Below the pieces are notes generated by a model. It was not told the origin of the DNA and did not search any database. It was given only the letters and a program-made list of their open reading frames with translations. This document shows, piece after piece, positions 55,829 through 64,000 of a DNA stretch of 64,000 nt. Each line of letters begins with the position of its first letter. Position 1 is the first letter of the stretch. Source of the DNA: Carnobacterium inhibens subsp. inhibens DSM 13024 (GTDB lineage: Bacteria; Bacillota; Bacilli; Lactobacillales; Carnobacteriaceae); NCBI RefSeq assembly GCF_000746825.1, contig NZ_JQIV01000006.1, positions 806,001-870,000 of the forward strand, written 5' to 3'. The position numbers and the translations under genes were made by a program.

Positions 55829-56395
55829 TTAAAACCCGTATTCTTCATCTTTCTTTTTACGTATTTCCTCAAACGCGTCATTGATCGTAATTGTATCTTC
55901 AACCAACCGTTCAATTCGGAAAAGAATGTCTTCATTGATGATTTTATTTCTATAGAAATCTTTTTCTTCAATAAATACATACGTTGGAACGATCGTTGCT
56001 TTCATGTAAGCTAAAATAGGTTTTAGCTGTTGCTCCAGCATTAGAAAATGTTTGGGTGTTCCAGCAGTACCGATCATACTTACTACTTTGTCGCGAAACG
56101 CATTAACCGGCAATAGATCAAATAGATTTTTTAAAGAGGCTGGAATAGAAGCTTGGAAGGTCGGTGTCCCAATAATAAGCGCATCTGCAGCCATAATCTT
56201 TTCAGAAACGTATTTGGTATCCCCTTCATACTCCCAATAATTTCTTCCATCACTAAAAACCATTTCATACTCCGCTAAATCGATTAATTCAAACTCTACT
56301 TCTGAGTATTTTTCTTTTAAGATGGCTTTTACATAATTCATTGCTGTTTTTGTTTTCGTTCCAACATTCGAACCTGAAATTCCTACTATTTTCAT
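55829..56395 (-). CDS. NADPH-dependent FMN reductase family protein
   Basis: A 188-residue flavodoxin-fold protein: FMN-binding loop GISGSNVGTKTKT (4-16), ADALIIGTPTFQASIPASLKNLFD in the middle, and MIGTAGTPKHFLMLEQQLKPIL, which is typical of the NAD(P)H-dependent FMN reductases that serve quinone or azo reduction. A charged C-terminal helix (RIERLVEDTITINDAFEEI) follows. The luciferase-like monooxygenase gene lies 173 bases upstream on the same strand, so it may supply reduced flavin, though a repeat element lies between. Confidence 0.88.
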   Translation of the reverse strand: MKIVGISGSNVGTKTKTAMNYVKAILKEKYSEVEFELIDLAEYEMVFSDGRNYWEYEGDTKYVSEKIMAADALIIGTPTFQASIPASLKNLFDLLPVNAFRDKVVSMIGTAGTPKHFLMLEQQLKPILAYMKATIVPTYVFIEEKDFYRNKIINEDILFRIERLVEDTITINDAFEEIRKKKDEEYGF

Positions 56396-56568
56396 TTATA
56401 CTCACCTCTTACTTAGTTTTCTAACGTGCCTAGACGAAATTTGCAACCTTTAGTTGAGCTTCACTCCCCAGACACTTTGTAAAAAAAGATAAATCCCGCC
56501 GAAGATGGACCATCTTCTCTGTGATTTTCTGTTTTTACTGCATTTCTTTCAGGGTCGTTCAGCATCCT
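56396..56568. other. Gap between LLM and FMN reductase genes
   Basis: Holds the near-intact repeat copy C (56451-56568). No gene is seen. Confidence 0.7.
56451..56568. repeat. Intergenic repeat, near-intact copy C
   Basis: Begins TAGTTGAGCT, has CCCCAGACACTTTGTAAAA, AAATCCCGCCGAAGATG, the palindrome GAAGATG-GAC-CATCTTC, TCTGTGATTTTCTG and TTTCAGGGTCG, and ends CAGCATCCT at the 3' end of the LLM gene. It is nearly identical to copy A 38.7 kb away in the same orientation. Confidence 0.85.
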
Positions 56569-57624
56569 TTATTTAGTTGTATATTTTTTTATGGCTGGGA
56601 GGATTTGGGTGGCGATGAGTTCGATATTTTTTTGGATTTTATCATATGGGACTCCGCCGAAATCGATTTGGGCCATGAAGCGTTGTTGGCCGTATAGTTC
56701 GTATTGGTAAATCATCTTTTCAATGATTTGTTGCGGGCTGCCTACCATTAAAGCATCTCTGTAATCGGTAGATTGAGCAAATTGTTGTTTTGGATAGCCA
56801 GCACCATTGATCGCTTGCATACCATAATTTATGTGCGGATAATATTCTCGAAGGGCATCTTGAGAATTTTCAGCTGTATAAAAAAGACTTGTTGTACCAA
56901 TTGGCAAGGTACTCGGATCAAATCCGCTTCTTTGAGCAGCTTCACGGTAAACATCAACCGAAACTTTAAAACTTGATGCTGGTCCTCCTAGGGTTGTCAA
57001 CATCATTGGTACACCTGCGTATCCAGCTTTTATTGCACTAGCTGGCGGGCCACCTACAGCACGCCAAATTGGTAATTTTCCATTTTTTGGTTGCGGAAGA
57101 ATCTGTGCATTTTTTAATGGTGCACGATATTGCCCTTCCCATGTTACGCTTTCTTCATTATTGATCTGCATTAATAACTCTAATTTTTCTTCAAATAATT
57201 CTTCGTAATCTCGAACATCATAACCTAATAAGCTATATGCACCTAAACGTGATCCTCTACCGGCAACGATCTCTGCTCTTCCATGAGAAATTAAGTCTAA
57301 TGTAGCAAAATCTTCGTACACACGCACAGGATCAGAAACGCTTAAGACTGTTGCAGAACTAGCTATTTTGATTTTGCTGGTAGCTTGAGCTATTGCACCT
57401 AAAATAACTGTATGAGCTTGCGAGGTAAAATGTTCTTGATGGCTTTCACCAAGTGCAAAAACATCTAGCCCAGCTTGCTCGGATAATTTAGCGGCTTCAA
57501 TAAAATTTTCTATGCGTTGCTCAGCAGATATCATTTTTCCAGTATGGGGATTTCCCATGTGATCTCCAAGAGAGTACAATCCAAATTCCATTCCTTTGGT
57601 TTCATCGATACGATATTCTTTCAT
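56569..57624 (-). CDS. LLM class flavin-dependent oxidoreductase
   Basis: A 351-residue bacterial luciferase-like monooxygenase with a TIM barrel. MEFGLYSLGDHMGNPHTGK near the start, EAAKLSEQAGLDVFALGESHQEHF and RGSRLGAYSLLGYD mark the fold; VGSPQQIIEKMIYQYELYGQQRFMAQIDFGGVPYDK closes it. It is the type adjacent to MarR regulators in many Lactobacillales. The FMN reductase gene lies downstream and may feed it. The MarR-like operator lies directly before its RBS (AAAGGAG). Confidence 0.88.
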   Translation of the reverse strand: MKEYRIDETKGMEFGLYSLGDHMGNPHTGKMISAEQRIENFIEAAKLSEQAGLDVFALGESHQEHFTSQAHTVILGAIAQATSKIKIASSATVLSVSDPVRVYEDFATLDLISHGRAEIVAGRGSRLGAYSLLGYDVRDYEELFEEKLELLMQINNEESVTWEGQYRAPLKNAQILPQPKNGKLPIWRAVGGPPASAIKAGYAGVPMMLTTLGGPASSFKVSVDVYREAAQRSGFDPSTLPIGTTSLFYTAENSQDALREYYPHINYGMQAINGAGYPKQQFAQSTDYRDALMVGSPQQIIEKMIYQYELYGQQRFMAQIDFGGVPYDKIQKNIELIATQILPAIKKYTTK

Positions 57625-57644
57625 TTCTCATTTCTCCTTTTTAG

Positions 57645-57665
57645 TTGACTAGTCAATTGATTAGT
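57645..57665 (-). promoter_or_regulatory. Palindromic operator before the LLM gene
   Basis: TTGACTAGTCAA (57645-57656) is a perfect palindrome; extending it, ACTAGTCAATTGATTAGT (57648-57665) is an overlapping near-palindrome. It lies between the MarR stop and the LLM RBS, consistent with a MarR operator. Confidence 0.6.
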
Positions 57666-57671
57666 AAAAAA

Positions 57672-58115
57672 TTATTTTGGCGGCAATTCTTTTGTTTCAC
57701 TACTTTTATGCAATCGTGTCAACATGGCATAAAGACTTTTTAATTCTTCTTTAGTTAGAGTATCCTCAAATAAAGAAGTTTGAAACGCCAACTGCTCGGG
57801 CATTGCTTTTTCCAATACTTGTGTTCCTTTTGACGAAAGACTGATGGTTTTTTGTTTCCATTCCTGCGTTCTCGTAACGTATCCTTCTTTTTCCAACCGA
57901 GATAACATTCTGGAGATCCCTCCTTGAGTAACGGTAACTCTTTTGGCTAATTCCATTTGTGTTAAGGGTTGATAAGTCTGGATTTGTACAAGTACATCAA
58001 ACTGAGCACTTGTCAGACCAAATCGGTTTAAAAATTCATTAGATAATTGATTGCTTTGATTAGCGAAACGAATGAGTCTTAACCAAGTTAATGAAGCGAG
58101 TGTGTTATTTCTCAT
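57672..58115 (-). CDS. MarR family transcriptional regulator
   Basis: A 147-residue winged-helix regulator. Core: [53 protein letters not shown] (34-86, helix-turn-helix at 56-79), with wing residues then an all-helical dimerisation end. It lies upstream of the LLM gene on the same strand, with an operator between them, so it likely represses that gene and perhaps itself. No visible Cys sensor except none at all, so an oxidant switch via Cys is unlikely. Confidence 0.93.
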   Translation of the reverse strand: MRNNTLASLTWLRLIRFANQSNQLSNEFLNRFGLTSAQFDVLVQIQTYQPLTQMELAKRVTVTQGGISRMLSRLEKEGYVTRTQEWKQKTISLSSKGTQVLEKAMPEQLAFQTSLFEDTLTKEELKSLYAMLTRLHKSSETKELPPK

Positions 58116-58194
58116 AGTGTTTCCCCTTCCTACTTTATATACTCACTTTACACCTCAAGTGATCATAAGTCAACTTACTTTCTAAAAGTAAGCT

Positions 58195-58240
58195 AAAAAA
58201 GCTCTAACAAAAGATTAAACATCTTTGTTAGAGCTTTTTT
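58195..58240. terminator. Bidirectional terminator between ybaK and MarR
   Basis: AAAAAAGCTCTAACAAAGAT-like arm (58195-58214) and ATCTTTGTTAGAGCTTTTTT (58221-58240) form a long stem with T-run on both sides. It ends the deacylase transcript on the minus strand. Confidence 0.9.
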
Positions 58241-58255
58241 CTATTTATTCAATTT

Positions 58256-58744
58256 TTATTTTGCTTCAATAAGTACAAATTCAGCTTTGACCAACTTCTG
58301 CAAATCAATTGGATCTACTTCGATTTGCATACCTCTTTTTCCTGCTGAAACAATGATTTTTTCCATCGTTTCAGCTTGGACAGAGATAAAGGTTGGAAAA
58401 TCTTTTTTCATTCCAATTGGTGAACAGCCCCCACGAACGTAACCAGTTGTTTTTTCTAGTTTCGTTAATGGCAGCAATTCAACTTTTTTATTGCCGCTAA
58501 CTTTAGCTAATGCTTTTAAATCAAGTTCGCTGGTACCCGGTATACAAGCTACTATTACACCTGTTTTGTCACCTGTGATAACCAAAGTTTTGTATATTCG
58601 TTCTTTAGCCACATCTAAGTGTTCAGAGACTGCTTCAGCCCCTAAATGATCATCACTCCATGGAAATTCATAAAGTTTATAAAAAATATTTTTTTTTTCT
58701 AACTGTCTGACCGCATTTGTTTTTTGCACTTTATTTTTTTTCAT
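58256..58744 (-). CDS. ybaK: Cys-tRNA(Pro) deacylase (YbaK/EbsC family)
   Basis: A 162-residue trans-editing factor that frees tRNA(Pro) from mischarged cysteine. TNAVRQLEKKNIFYKLYEF near the start, KERIYKTLVI (with the Lys/Tyr-Lys pair), CIPGTSELDLKALAKVSGNK and GGCSPIGMKKDFPTFI are family marks. Lys50-Thr region KTLV contributes to the catalytic pocket. RBS is weak (CTGAGAAA). It is monocistronic. Confidence 0.92.
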   Translation of the reverse strand: MKKNKVQKTNAVRQLEKKNIFYKLYEFPWSDDHLGAEAVSEHLDVAKERIYKTLVITGDKTGVIVACIPGTSELDLKALAKVSGNKKVELLPLTKLEKTTGYVRGGCSPIGMKKDFPTFISVQAETMEKIIVSAGKRGMQIEVDPIDLQKLVKAEFVLIEAK

Positions 58745-58783
58745 TTTTTCTCAGGCTTTCTTTTTTTAAATAAGTTGATTAAA

Positions 58784-59965
58784 TTAATACCCTTTTCTTA
58801 TCACATAGACTTTTAAATAGTCACTTTGTGGATAATGAGGATTGATTTTAAAATCTTCAGGAAGTGTATGTTTTTCTAAGATTTGATATGTCATACCTTT
58901 ATTGTTAAATGCATTTTCGATGAATTGCTCAAACTTCTCAGTTGAAATATTCGCTGCATTCGTTGAAGCTATGATTACACCATCTTCATTTGTAATATCA
59001 ATGATATCTTCAAGTAAAGCTGTGTAATCTTTAGCTACACTAAACGTTCTCTTTTTCGAACGAGCAAAACTTGGTGGATCTACGACGATCGTATCAAAAG
59101 TTAATTGTTTACGGATCGCATATCTGAAGTAATCAAAGACATCCATTACTCGGATAGTTTGTAATTCGGGGTCTAAACCATTTACTTCAAATTGTTCTTT
59201 TGTTTTTTCTAGACTTCTGTTAGCTAAATCTACACTAGTAGTGTGACTAGCCCCACCCATTGCTGCAGCAACTGAAAAAGCTCCAGTATAGCTAAATGTA
59301 TTTAAGACTGTTTTATCCATAGAATACTGTTCAAGAATACTGTGACGGACATTGCGTTGATCTAAGAAAATCCCAGTCATCAATCCATCATTTAAATAAG
59401 TAGCAAATGTTAGGCCATTTTCTTTGATTAAAAGTGGTTCTGGTGCTTCTTCGCCGTAAATATGGTCCGTTTCCGGTTTTCTTTTCGTTTGGTATCTTAT
59501 TTTCTCATATACTCCTTTAACATCTGGAACAGCTGAAAGAAATGCTTTTAAGATTGTTTGTTGGTGTTTATAAATACCAGCACTGTACCATGAGAATACA
59601 TAGTAATCCGCATAAACATCAATCGTTAAACCACCAAGTCCATCTCCTTCACCATTGAAGAAACGGTAAGCAGTTGTTTGTTCATTTGCTTTTAGACTAG
59701 CTCGTTCTGCTAAGGCTTCTTTGAATAAGCGTTCAAAGAAAGTTTGATCGATTTTTTCGTTTTCATTTAACGTTAAGATCCATCCATCACCTTTATTTTG
59801 TTTCGCAAGATATGCCCGTGCAACAAATTTTTTATTATCATCTAGTAATTCAACGATCGTTCCTTCAGACTCAATCGGTTCTTTGACGAAATCTTCTTTT
59901 AAGAGTACAGGATAACCATCCCGCACCATTTGAGTTGCTCGTCTTTTTAATTTGTATTTTTCCAC
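58784..59965 (-). CDS. Class I SAM-dependent rRNA methyltransferase (RlmI/YwbD-like, PUA)
   Basis: A 393-residue enzyme that places a methyl group on C5 of a cytosine in large-subunit RNA (RlmI at C1962 in E. coli). The N-terminal PUA domain covers about 1-75. The catalytic domain has the SAM loop TFSYTGAFSVAAAMGGA and the VVDPPSFARSK motif (about 290-300). A Cys catalytic residue is not seen in this motif, as usual for this subgroup. Start is GTG at 59963-59965 after AAAAGGGG. It is close to the YbaK gene (39 bases). Confidence 0.9.
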   Translation of the reverse strand: MEKYKLKRRATQMVRDGYPVLLKEDFVKEPIESEGTIVELLDDNKKFVARAYLAKQNKGDGWILTLNENEKIDQTFFERLFKEALAERASLKANEQTTAYRFFNGEGDGLGGLTIDVYADYYVFSWYSAGIYKHQQTILKAFLSAVPDVKGVYEKIRYQTKRKPETDHIYGEEAPEPLLIKENGLTFATYLNDGLMTGIFLDQRNVRHSILEQYSMDKTVLNTFSYTGAFSVAAAMGGASHTTSVDLANRSLEKTKEQFEVNGLDPELQTIRVMDVFDYFRYAIRKQLTFDTIVVDPPSFARSKKRTFSVAKDYTALLEDIIDITNEDGVIIASTNAANISTEKFEQFIENAFNNKGMTYQILEKHTLPEDFKINPHYPQSDYLKVYVIRKGY

Positions 59966-60242
59966 TATTTTATATACCCCTTTTTTGTTTTTATTTTATT
60001 TAGTATACCATAAGTATGGTTCAAATAAGCTGTGAGACCAATAAGAAAACCACTTGATTCACTTCTTTTCAAGCATTTTCCGGTTCCATTTTGTCCATTT
60101 ATTCAGATTCGTTATGGCTGCGGATGTTTCGTTATTGACTTTCGCTTGTTTTGGTTAGTATGAATGAACCACTAAGCAAGCTGTCAACATTACTCCACTA
60201 CATATAGCAGCCTTCTATTTGTTTAGTATAGGTTCAAATTAT

Positions 60243-60809
60243 TTATCTTTTACCTTCTTCATTGTCATTATCTACTGATTGCTTTGGATAAATGAGTGTG
60301 GATCCTTCTATAACCGGTTTTGCACCATACATACCAATTTCATGTAAAGTAGTTTTTTTCTCTGTCATAATATGGTGAACATGTAGTCCTTTTAGTGCCA
60401 AAGTATTCGAAATAATCAAGCGGTGGCATCTCCAAGGAACACTTTCAGAGCACATGTAACAAACTCGTTTCTTACTTTGAAGGTCTAATAAATCACTGAT
60501 TGCTTTTTCATATTCATCCGTTAGACTGTACGCTGCGTAGTTCTGGAAAGACGTATTTCTCCATCCATTCACTAATGATTCATCAATTTCATGATTTTTC
60601 TTTCTTCTACCGCCTAATGAAGGCATATGAAGATAACTAATCCCACTTTCTGGTAACCATTTTTCTATATTTTCTTTATTAAATTGAGGCATATGATTAC
60701 TACCAGGGTAAGAACGTACATCAACTAGCGCTTCTATACCATATGATTTCAGCAAAGAACTAAACTCATCACTACTATGAGTAGAATGACCTATTGTGTA
60801 AATATTCAT
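60243..60809 (-). CDS. DUF488 family protein
   Basis: A 188-residue protein. The N-terminal YTIGHSTHSSDEFSSLLKSYG and DVRSYPGSNHMPQFN (32-46), and later CYMCSESVPWRCHR with Cys residues at about 118, 121 and 128, define DUF488. Function is unknown, though relatives occur with DNA repair or phage-defence genes. RBS AAAGGAGGTAGG. It stands alone, downstream of the DMT transporter on the same strand by 72 bases. Confidence 0.87.
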   Translation of the reverse strand: MNIYTIGHSTHSSDEFSSLLKSYGIEALVDVRSYPGSNHMPQFNKENIEKWLPESGISYLHMPSLGGRRKKNHEIDESLVNGWRNTSFQNYAAYSLTDEYEKAISDLLDLQSKKRVCYMCSESVPWRCHRLIISNTLALKGLHVHHIMTEKKTTLHEIGMYGAKPVIEGSTLIYPKQSVDNDNEEGKR

Positions 60810-60881
60810 TTAAAATCCTACCTCCTTTAATTTAACAAACTATCGCATAAAGATTTACTACGTAGTTACGGGTTTTTTTAT

Positions 60882-61793
60882 TTATACATTAATAAGCACA
60901 AGAGCTACTACAGTCAAAACGATTGCAACTTGATTCTTTTTAGTGATTTTTTCTTTAAAGATTAAAAATCCACCTATGTTGATCAGCACAATACTCCCCG
61001 CACTATAAATTGGAAATACTACAGAAGTTTTCAAAGTAGCTAATGACAGGATTAAAAAATAGGAAGAGAATAAGTTGGGTATCCCTACTGCAAAGCCAGT
61101 TAAAATATCCTTCTTCGTTATTATTCCTTTTTCTCTAAACGTATAGAAAATGCTCAATAAGAATGCCACGAAAAATAATGCAAAGAGGAATACATCTTTA
61201 TACTCATTTAATGCGTATTTTTGATAGATCTTACTTGAAAACTCTGCCATACCTCCAAAGAAAAACAAAAATATAAGGGTAGGTTTAATATCAAATTTTT
61301 CGAGAGACTTCTGTGATAGATTAACAATTAATATAGAGACTAGGGATAGTCCAATTCCCACCCATTGAATAGAAGAAGGAAATTCTTTCCATATAACGAT
61401 TGAAAAAATCATTGGAATCAATATCCCGAGTTTAGCAAACGTGCCTGAAATTCCTACACCATTTTCCTTTATGCTTTTTTGGTAGTATACAAATGAAAGG
61501 AAAAAGAAACAACCAAATATGCCTCCAATGATTAATCCCCAAAGGATACTGGAATACGGAGATAACATATGGTCATTATTACTGGATAGTAGTGAAAAAT
61601 CTTTAGCAAAAGATAACTCACGAGTAATACCAGTTAATAACCTTCTAGAAAAAATCATAAACAGACTGATAACAACTGCGATAAAGTAGTTGGCACTTGT
61701 TATGACATATCTGTTTGCATTTGAATTTTCTGTATACTTAAAAATTAGAGCAATAGATGCACTACATATAATAGCTAACGTTAAATAAAACAT
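60882..61793 (-). CDS. EamA/DMT family transporter
   Basis: A 303-residue protein with ten helices. N-terminal MFYLTLAIICSASIALIFKYTENSNANRYVITSANYFIAVVISL begins the first repeat and the second starts near GKFDIKPTLIFLFFFGGM; the loop between helices 2 and 3 (about 47-70) is longer than in the first DMT gene. The substrate is unknown. It shares only family with the DMT gene at 21476. RBS AGAGGAGT. Nearest neighbour on the same strand is the ABC gene, 313 bases upstream. Confidence 0.85.
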   Translation of the reverse strand: MFYLTLAIICSASIALIFKYTENSNANRYVITSANYFIAVVISLFMIFSRRLLTGITRELSFAKDFSLLSSNNDHMLSPYSSILWGLIIGGIFGCFFFLSFVYYQKSIKENGVGISGTFAKLGILIPMIFSIVIWKEFPSSIQWVGIGLSLVSILIVNLSQKSLEKFDIKPTLIFLFFFGGMAEFSSKIYQKYALNEYKDVFLFALFFVAFLLSIFYTFREKGIITKKDILTGFAVGIPNLFSSYFLILSLATLKTSVVFPIYSAGSIVLINIGGFLIFKEKITKKNQVAIVLTVVALVLINV

Positions 61794-62106
61794 TCTGACT
61801 CCTCTTCAAATTGTGGCATATTTTAATACATAACTGGGATTCCTTTTAATCTATATCTTTCATTATTTTGTTGGGTTTAAATCTCTATATGCCACTGGTT
61901 CATATGAATGAAGTGAGGTTCTTTAAAGATAGTGTCATGGGCAATTAAAGTCCACTTTTTCAATCAACCTTTAATTAGTCTTCCTTGTAGTTTGCTTAAT
62001 CAAAATTATACAGTTATTTATTATAGTAGCATAACTATTTAAAAAAGATTATTGATATTAGATACATGTTTATATCTAGCCTATTTAGTTACTAGGTTAA
62101 ATAGGT
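61794..62106. other. Gap with one inverted repeat
   Basis: No gene is seen. CCTATTTA (62080-62087) and TAAATAGG (62098-62105) form a stem right after the ABC gene stop, without a T-run. Upstream DNA of the DMT gene shows no clear promoter. Confidence 0.5.
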
Positions 62107-63699
62107 TTATGAAAGCAATATGACTTGATTTAATTGTTTCTGAATCGATTCACGTAGTTGATGAGTAATCATCAGTACAGTTAGTTCCTCATTTTCTATC
62201 AATTGTTTTTCGATTTCTAACGCACTCTTTTCATCTAAGCTAGAGGTTCCCTCGTCTAGTAGGATAATTTTTTTGCCACGAACCAAACCACGAGCGAGTG
62301 CTACGCGTTGTCGTTGTCCACCAGAAAGTAGACGACCAGCATCGCCAATATCTGTATCAATTCCTTGAGGTAGATTTCTTACCACTTCATCTAAATTGCT
62401 AGCCTTTAATGCCTGTTGGATTTGTTCATTGGAAAAATCTTCATCTAAAGTGATATTTTCTCGGACTGTTCCTTCAAATAGATACGGGATTTGATCCATG
62501 TATAAAATATGTTCACGCAATTCTCTTCCAGATAATACACTCAATTCTTTTCCTGCAAATTGGACTGAACCATCGTAATCCATTAATTTACCATTTAGAA
62601 TATTTAATAGTGTTGTCTTTCCGCTACCACTTGCACCAACGATGGCATATTTTCCACCTAACTGAAATGAAAAGTCTAAATTATTCAGAACCAATTTGTC
62701 ATCATATGCATAACTTAAATTATCTAAAACAATTCCTGAGTCAATTATTTTAATTTTTTCAGTGGATTTCTCAACAGAAGGTTCAATTGTTTCTAACTTT
62801 TTAAAAACAGGTTCAACTGAGCGGATGGCAGCAATTTGTTGACTGATATTTCCTACAGTATTAAAGATAGTGCCTGCTAACTCTCCCGTTGCCAAGATTG
62901 AACCTACGGACACTATCGATTGAGAGACTAAGTACCCGGTTAGCCCCATAATCGACAGTTGACCCACAATATTTCCAAAAGTACCTAACAAGGCTACTTT
63001 TGCAATTACTTTAGCTTGTTTATTTTTAACGTCAGCTAGTTTGAGGGATGCTTCTTCCATATCTTTTGTTATTTTTTCTAGTAAATTAAAGGAAAAAAAC
63101 GTATCAAAACCATTGAGAGTGTCTGTGACTTTGCTTAAGAACCGTTCGCTTTCTTCAGTTACTAATAAAGAGACCAAGCTAAGCATTTTCTGGTACAACA
63201 TTGGTAATAGAATGGTTACAATAGTAACAGCTAGGGTCAATAAAACAATGGACCAATGAAATATAAACATAGCAATAATTGAACTAACAGCACTAATTAT
63301 TCCTCCTAAGACGGTATAAAATTGATCAAAAGCAACCGTTTCAATCGTATTTAAGTCATTGCTGAGCCAGGAAGCATATGTTCCAACTGGTTTTGTATGA
63401 AAATTTGAGTAGCTCGTCTGTTCCATTCGCTTTGTAACGTCCGTTCGAATAGCAGTAGCCATTTTTTGTTTTGTTTGGCTTTTTTTATTGATTAGAATAT
63501 ACGAAAAGAATAAATATATCATAAAAATTACCGCATTAGCTAAAAGTGTCTCAAAAAATAATGTAAAATTAAGATCAACTAATGCATTTAAAGATGATGC
63601 CATGATTACACTCACTAAAGTTAGACAAACATTCGTGATGACTAATATGCCAAAAATCAACAAGTTAGGCTTCCAAAAACGTAATATATATTTTTTCAT
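62107..63699 (-). CDS. ABC exporter with fused permease and ATPase
   Basis: A 530-residue half-transporter. Six helices cover about 15-310 (permease domain), then an ATPase domain at about 320-530 with Walker A GASGSGKTTLLNIL, signature LLSGGQRQRVALARGL, Walker B IILLDEGTSSLD and His-loop in MITHQ. It should act as a homodimer or heterodimer to export a peptide, lipid or drug. The divergent Rgg-like gene suggests quorum or peptide control. It is monocistronic. Confidence 0.9.
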   Translation of the reverse strand: MKKYILRFWKPNLLIFGILVITNVCLTLVSVIMASSLNALVDLNFTLFFETLLANAVIFMIYLFFSYILINKKSQTKQKMATAIRTDVTKRMEQTSYSNFHTKPVGTYASWLSNDLNTIETVAFDQFYTVLGGIISAVSSIIAMFIFHWSIVLLTLAVTIVTILLPMLYQKMLSLVSLLVTEESERFLSKVTDTLNGFDTFFSFNLLEKITKDMEEASLKLADVKNKQAKVIAKVALLGTFGNIVGQLSIMGLTGYLVSQSIVSVGSILATGELAGTIFNTVGNISQQIAAIRSVEPVFKKLETIEPSVEKSTEKIKIIDSGIVLDNLSYAYDDKLVLNNLDFSFQLGGKYAIVGASGSGKTTLLNILNGKLMDYDGSVQFAGKELSVLSGRELREHILYMDQIPYLFEGTVRENITLDEDFSNEQIQQALKASNLDEVVRNLPQGIDTDIGDAGRLLSGGQRQRVALARGLVRGKKIILLDEGTSSLDEKSALEIEKQLIENEELTVLMITHQLRESIQKQLNQVILLS

Positions 63700-63884
63700 T
63701 TGTTTTCCCCCTATTTATTCTTTCTCTTAAAACAAATTATTTGGCCATAATGATGCATAAATCTAGTTTTAAATGAAAGGATATTGTGTTGAATGTACAA
63801 TTATTTTGTTTGTATCTAAAGTATAAACGAACTATACTTAATCAAAATAAAAAATTGCATATATGCAATAAGTTAGGAGAAAGT
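63700..63884. promoter_or_regulatory. Divergent promoter region of the ABC exporter and Rgg-like genes
   Basis: Contains a palindrome AAGTATA-N7-TATACTT (63819-63839) and TTGCATATATGCAA (63855-63868, 14-bp perfect palindrome). A 17-codon frame MKGYCVECTIILFVSKV at 63773-63826 is open on the plus strand but has no RBS. Sites of this kind fit an Rgg-type regulator. Confidence 0.45.
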
Positions 63885-64000
63885 ATGAATTATAGCAAAA
63901 CATTTAAGAAAATACGGATAGCAAAAGGCATGAAGCTAAAAGAAGCTGCTGGAAATACATTATCAATTTCCCAATTATCACGTTTTGAAAATGAACAATC
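63885..64000 (+). CDS. Rgg-like / XRE-type regulator (5' part)
   Basis: Starts ATG at 63885 after TTAGGAGAAAG. The 38 visible codons read MNYSKTFKKIRIAKGMKLKE, then AAGNTLSISQLSRFENEQS. This is the N-terminal HTH of Rgg/MutR/GadR regulators: conserved AKGMKLKE and ISQLSRFE helix. The rest is outside the window. It is divergent from the ABC exporter. Confidence 0.85.
   Translation, partial: MNYSKTFKKIRIAKGMKLKEAAGNTLSISQLSRFENEQ

Overview
The window is a contiguous piece of a low-GC Gram-positive chromosome. AT-rich intergenic DNA, strong AGGAGG-type ribosome binding sites, many intrinsic terminators, the order pcrA-ligA-camS-(hydrolase)-gatCAB-dagK-rlmD, CodY-type and PadR/MarR/GntR regulators and Rgg/CamS families all point to Lactobacillales. 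The overall picture suits Carnobacteriaceae, probably Carnobacterium, but the genus is an inference. No rRNA, tRNA, CRISPR array, prophage or insertion sequence was recognised.

Layout. 1-3500: edge of an unknown gene, a family 8 glycosyltransferase, a lone DUF503 gene, an RsuA-type pseudouridine synthase and an S66 LD-carboxypeptidase. 3700-6950: accessory patch of small membrane proteins and a lipoprotein around a PadR/DUF2812 pair, with shared palindromic upstream elements. 7150-20350: conserved housekeeping block for RNA modification (rlmD), lipid kinase (dagK), tRNA-dependent amidation (gatCAB), CamS lipoprotein, ligA and pcrA. 20500-26360: GntR regulator, DMT exporter, purB-purK, a DUF2179 protein and xpt. 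26690-33720: envelope region with a Ser/Pro/Glu-rich anchored protein, a CNNM/CorC protein, a MecA_N-type class B PBP, a TIM-barrel protein, a GH73 glucosaminidase and a VanY-like carboxypeptidase. 33850-37870: PfoR/PTS-IIC-like protein, HTH-like protein, Gfo/Idh oxidoreductase, secreted DUF1002 protein. 38540-43780: liv operon (livJHMGF plus a CBS-ACT gene) with a promoter that carries an almost perfect CodY box. 44100-53000: divergent FUSC genes, GNAT, an FtsX-type ABC exporter, an APC permease and a GlcU-type sugar transporter. 53120-58750: BaiN-type flavoprotein, deoxyribonucleotidase, VanZ, FMN reductase, luciferase-like flavin oxidoreductase with MarR, Cys-tRNA(Pro) deacylase. 58780-64000: RlmI-type methyltransferase, DUF488, DMT transporter, ABC exporter and the start of a divergent Rgg-like regulator.

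How the genes work together. The gatCAB genes make the Glu-tRNA(Gln) amidotransferase and lie in one transcription direction with pcrA, ligA, camS, dagK and rlmD. purB and purK form a short purine operon, and xpt salvages xanthine behind a possible transcription attenuator. The PBP, glucosaminidase, carboxypeptidases and VanZ act on peptidoglycan or the envelope. The liv genes import branched-chain amino acids under probable CodY control.

The least explained signals are non-coding: a roughly 115-bp intergenic repeat present twice almost intact and several times in degraded form next to gene 3' ends, with hairpins whose stems vary but stay paired; the shared palindromic promoter element in the 4.7-6.2 kb patch; an orphan operator and hairpin at 21.34-21.44 kb; and a structured gap between dagK and rlmD.
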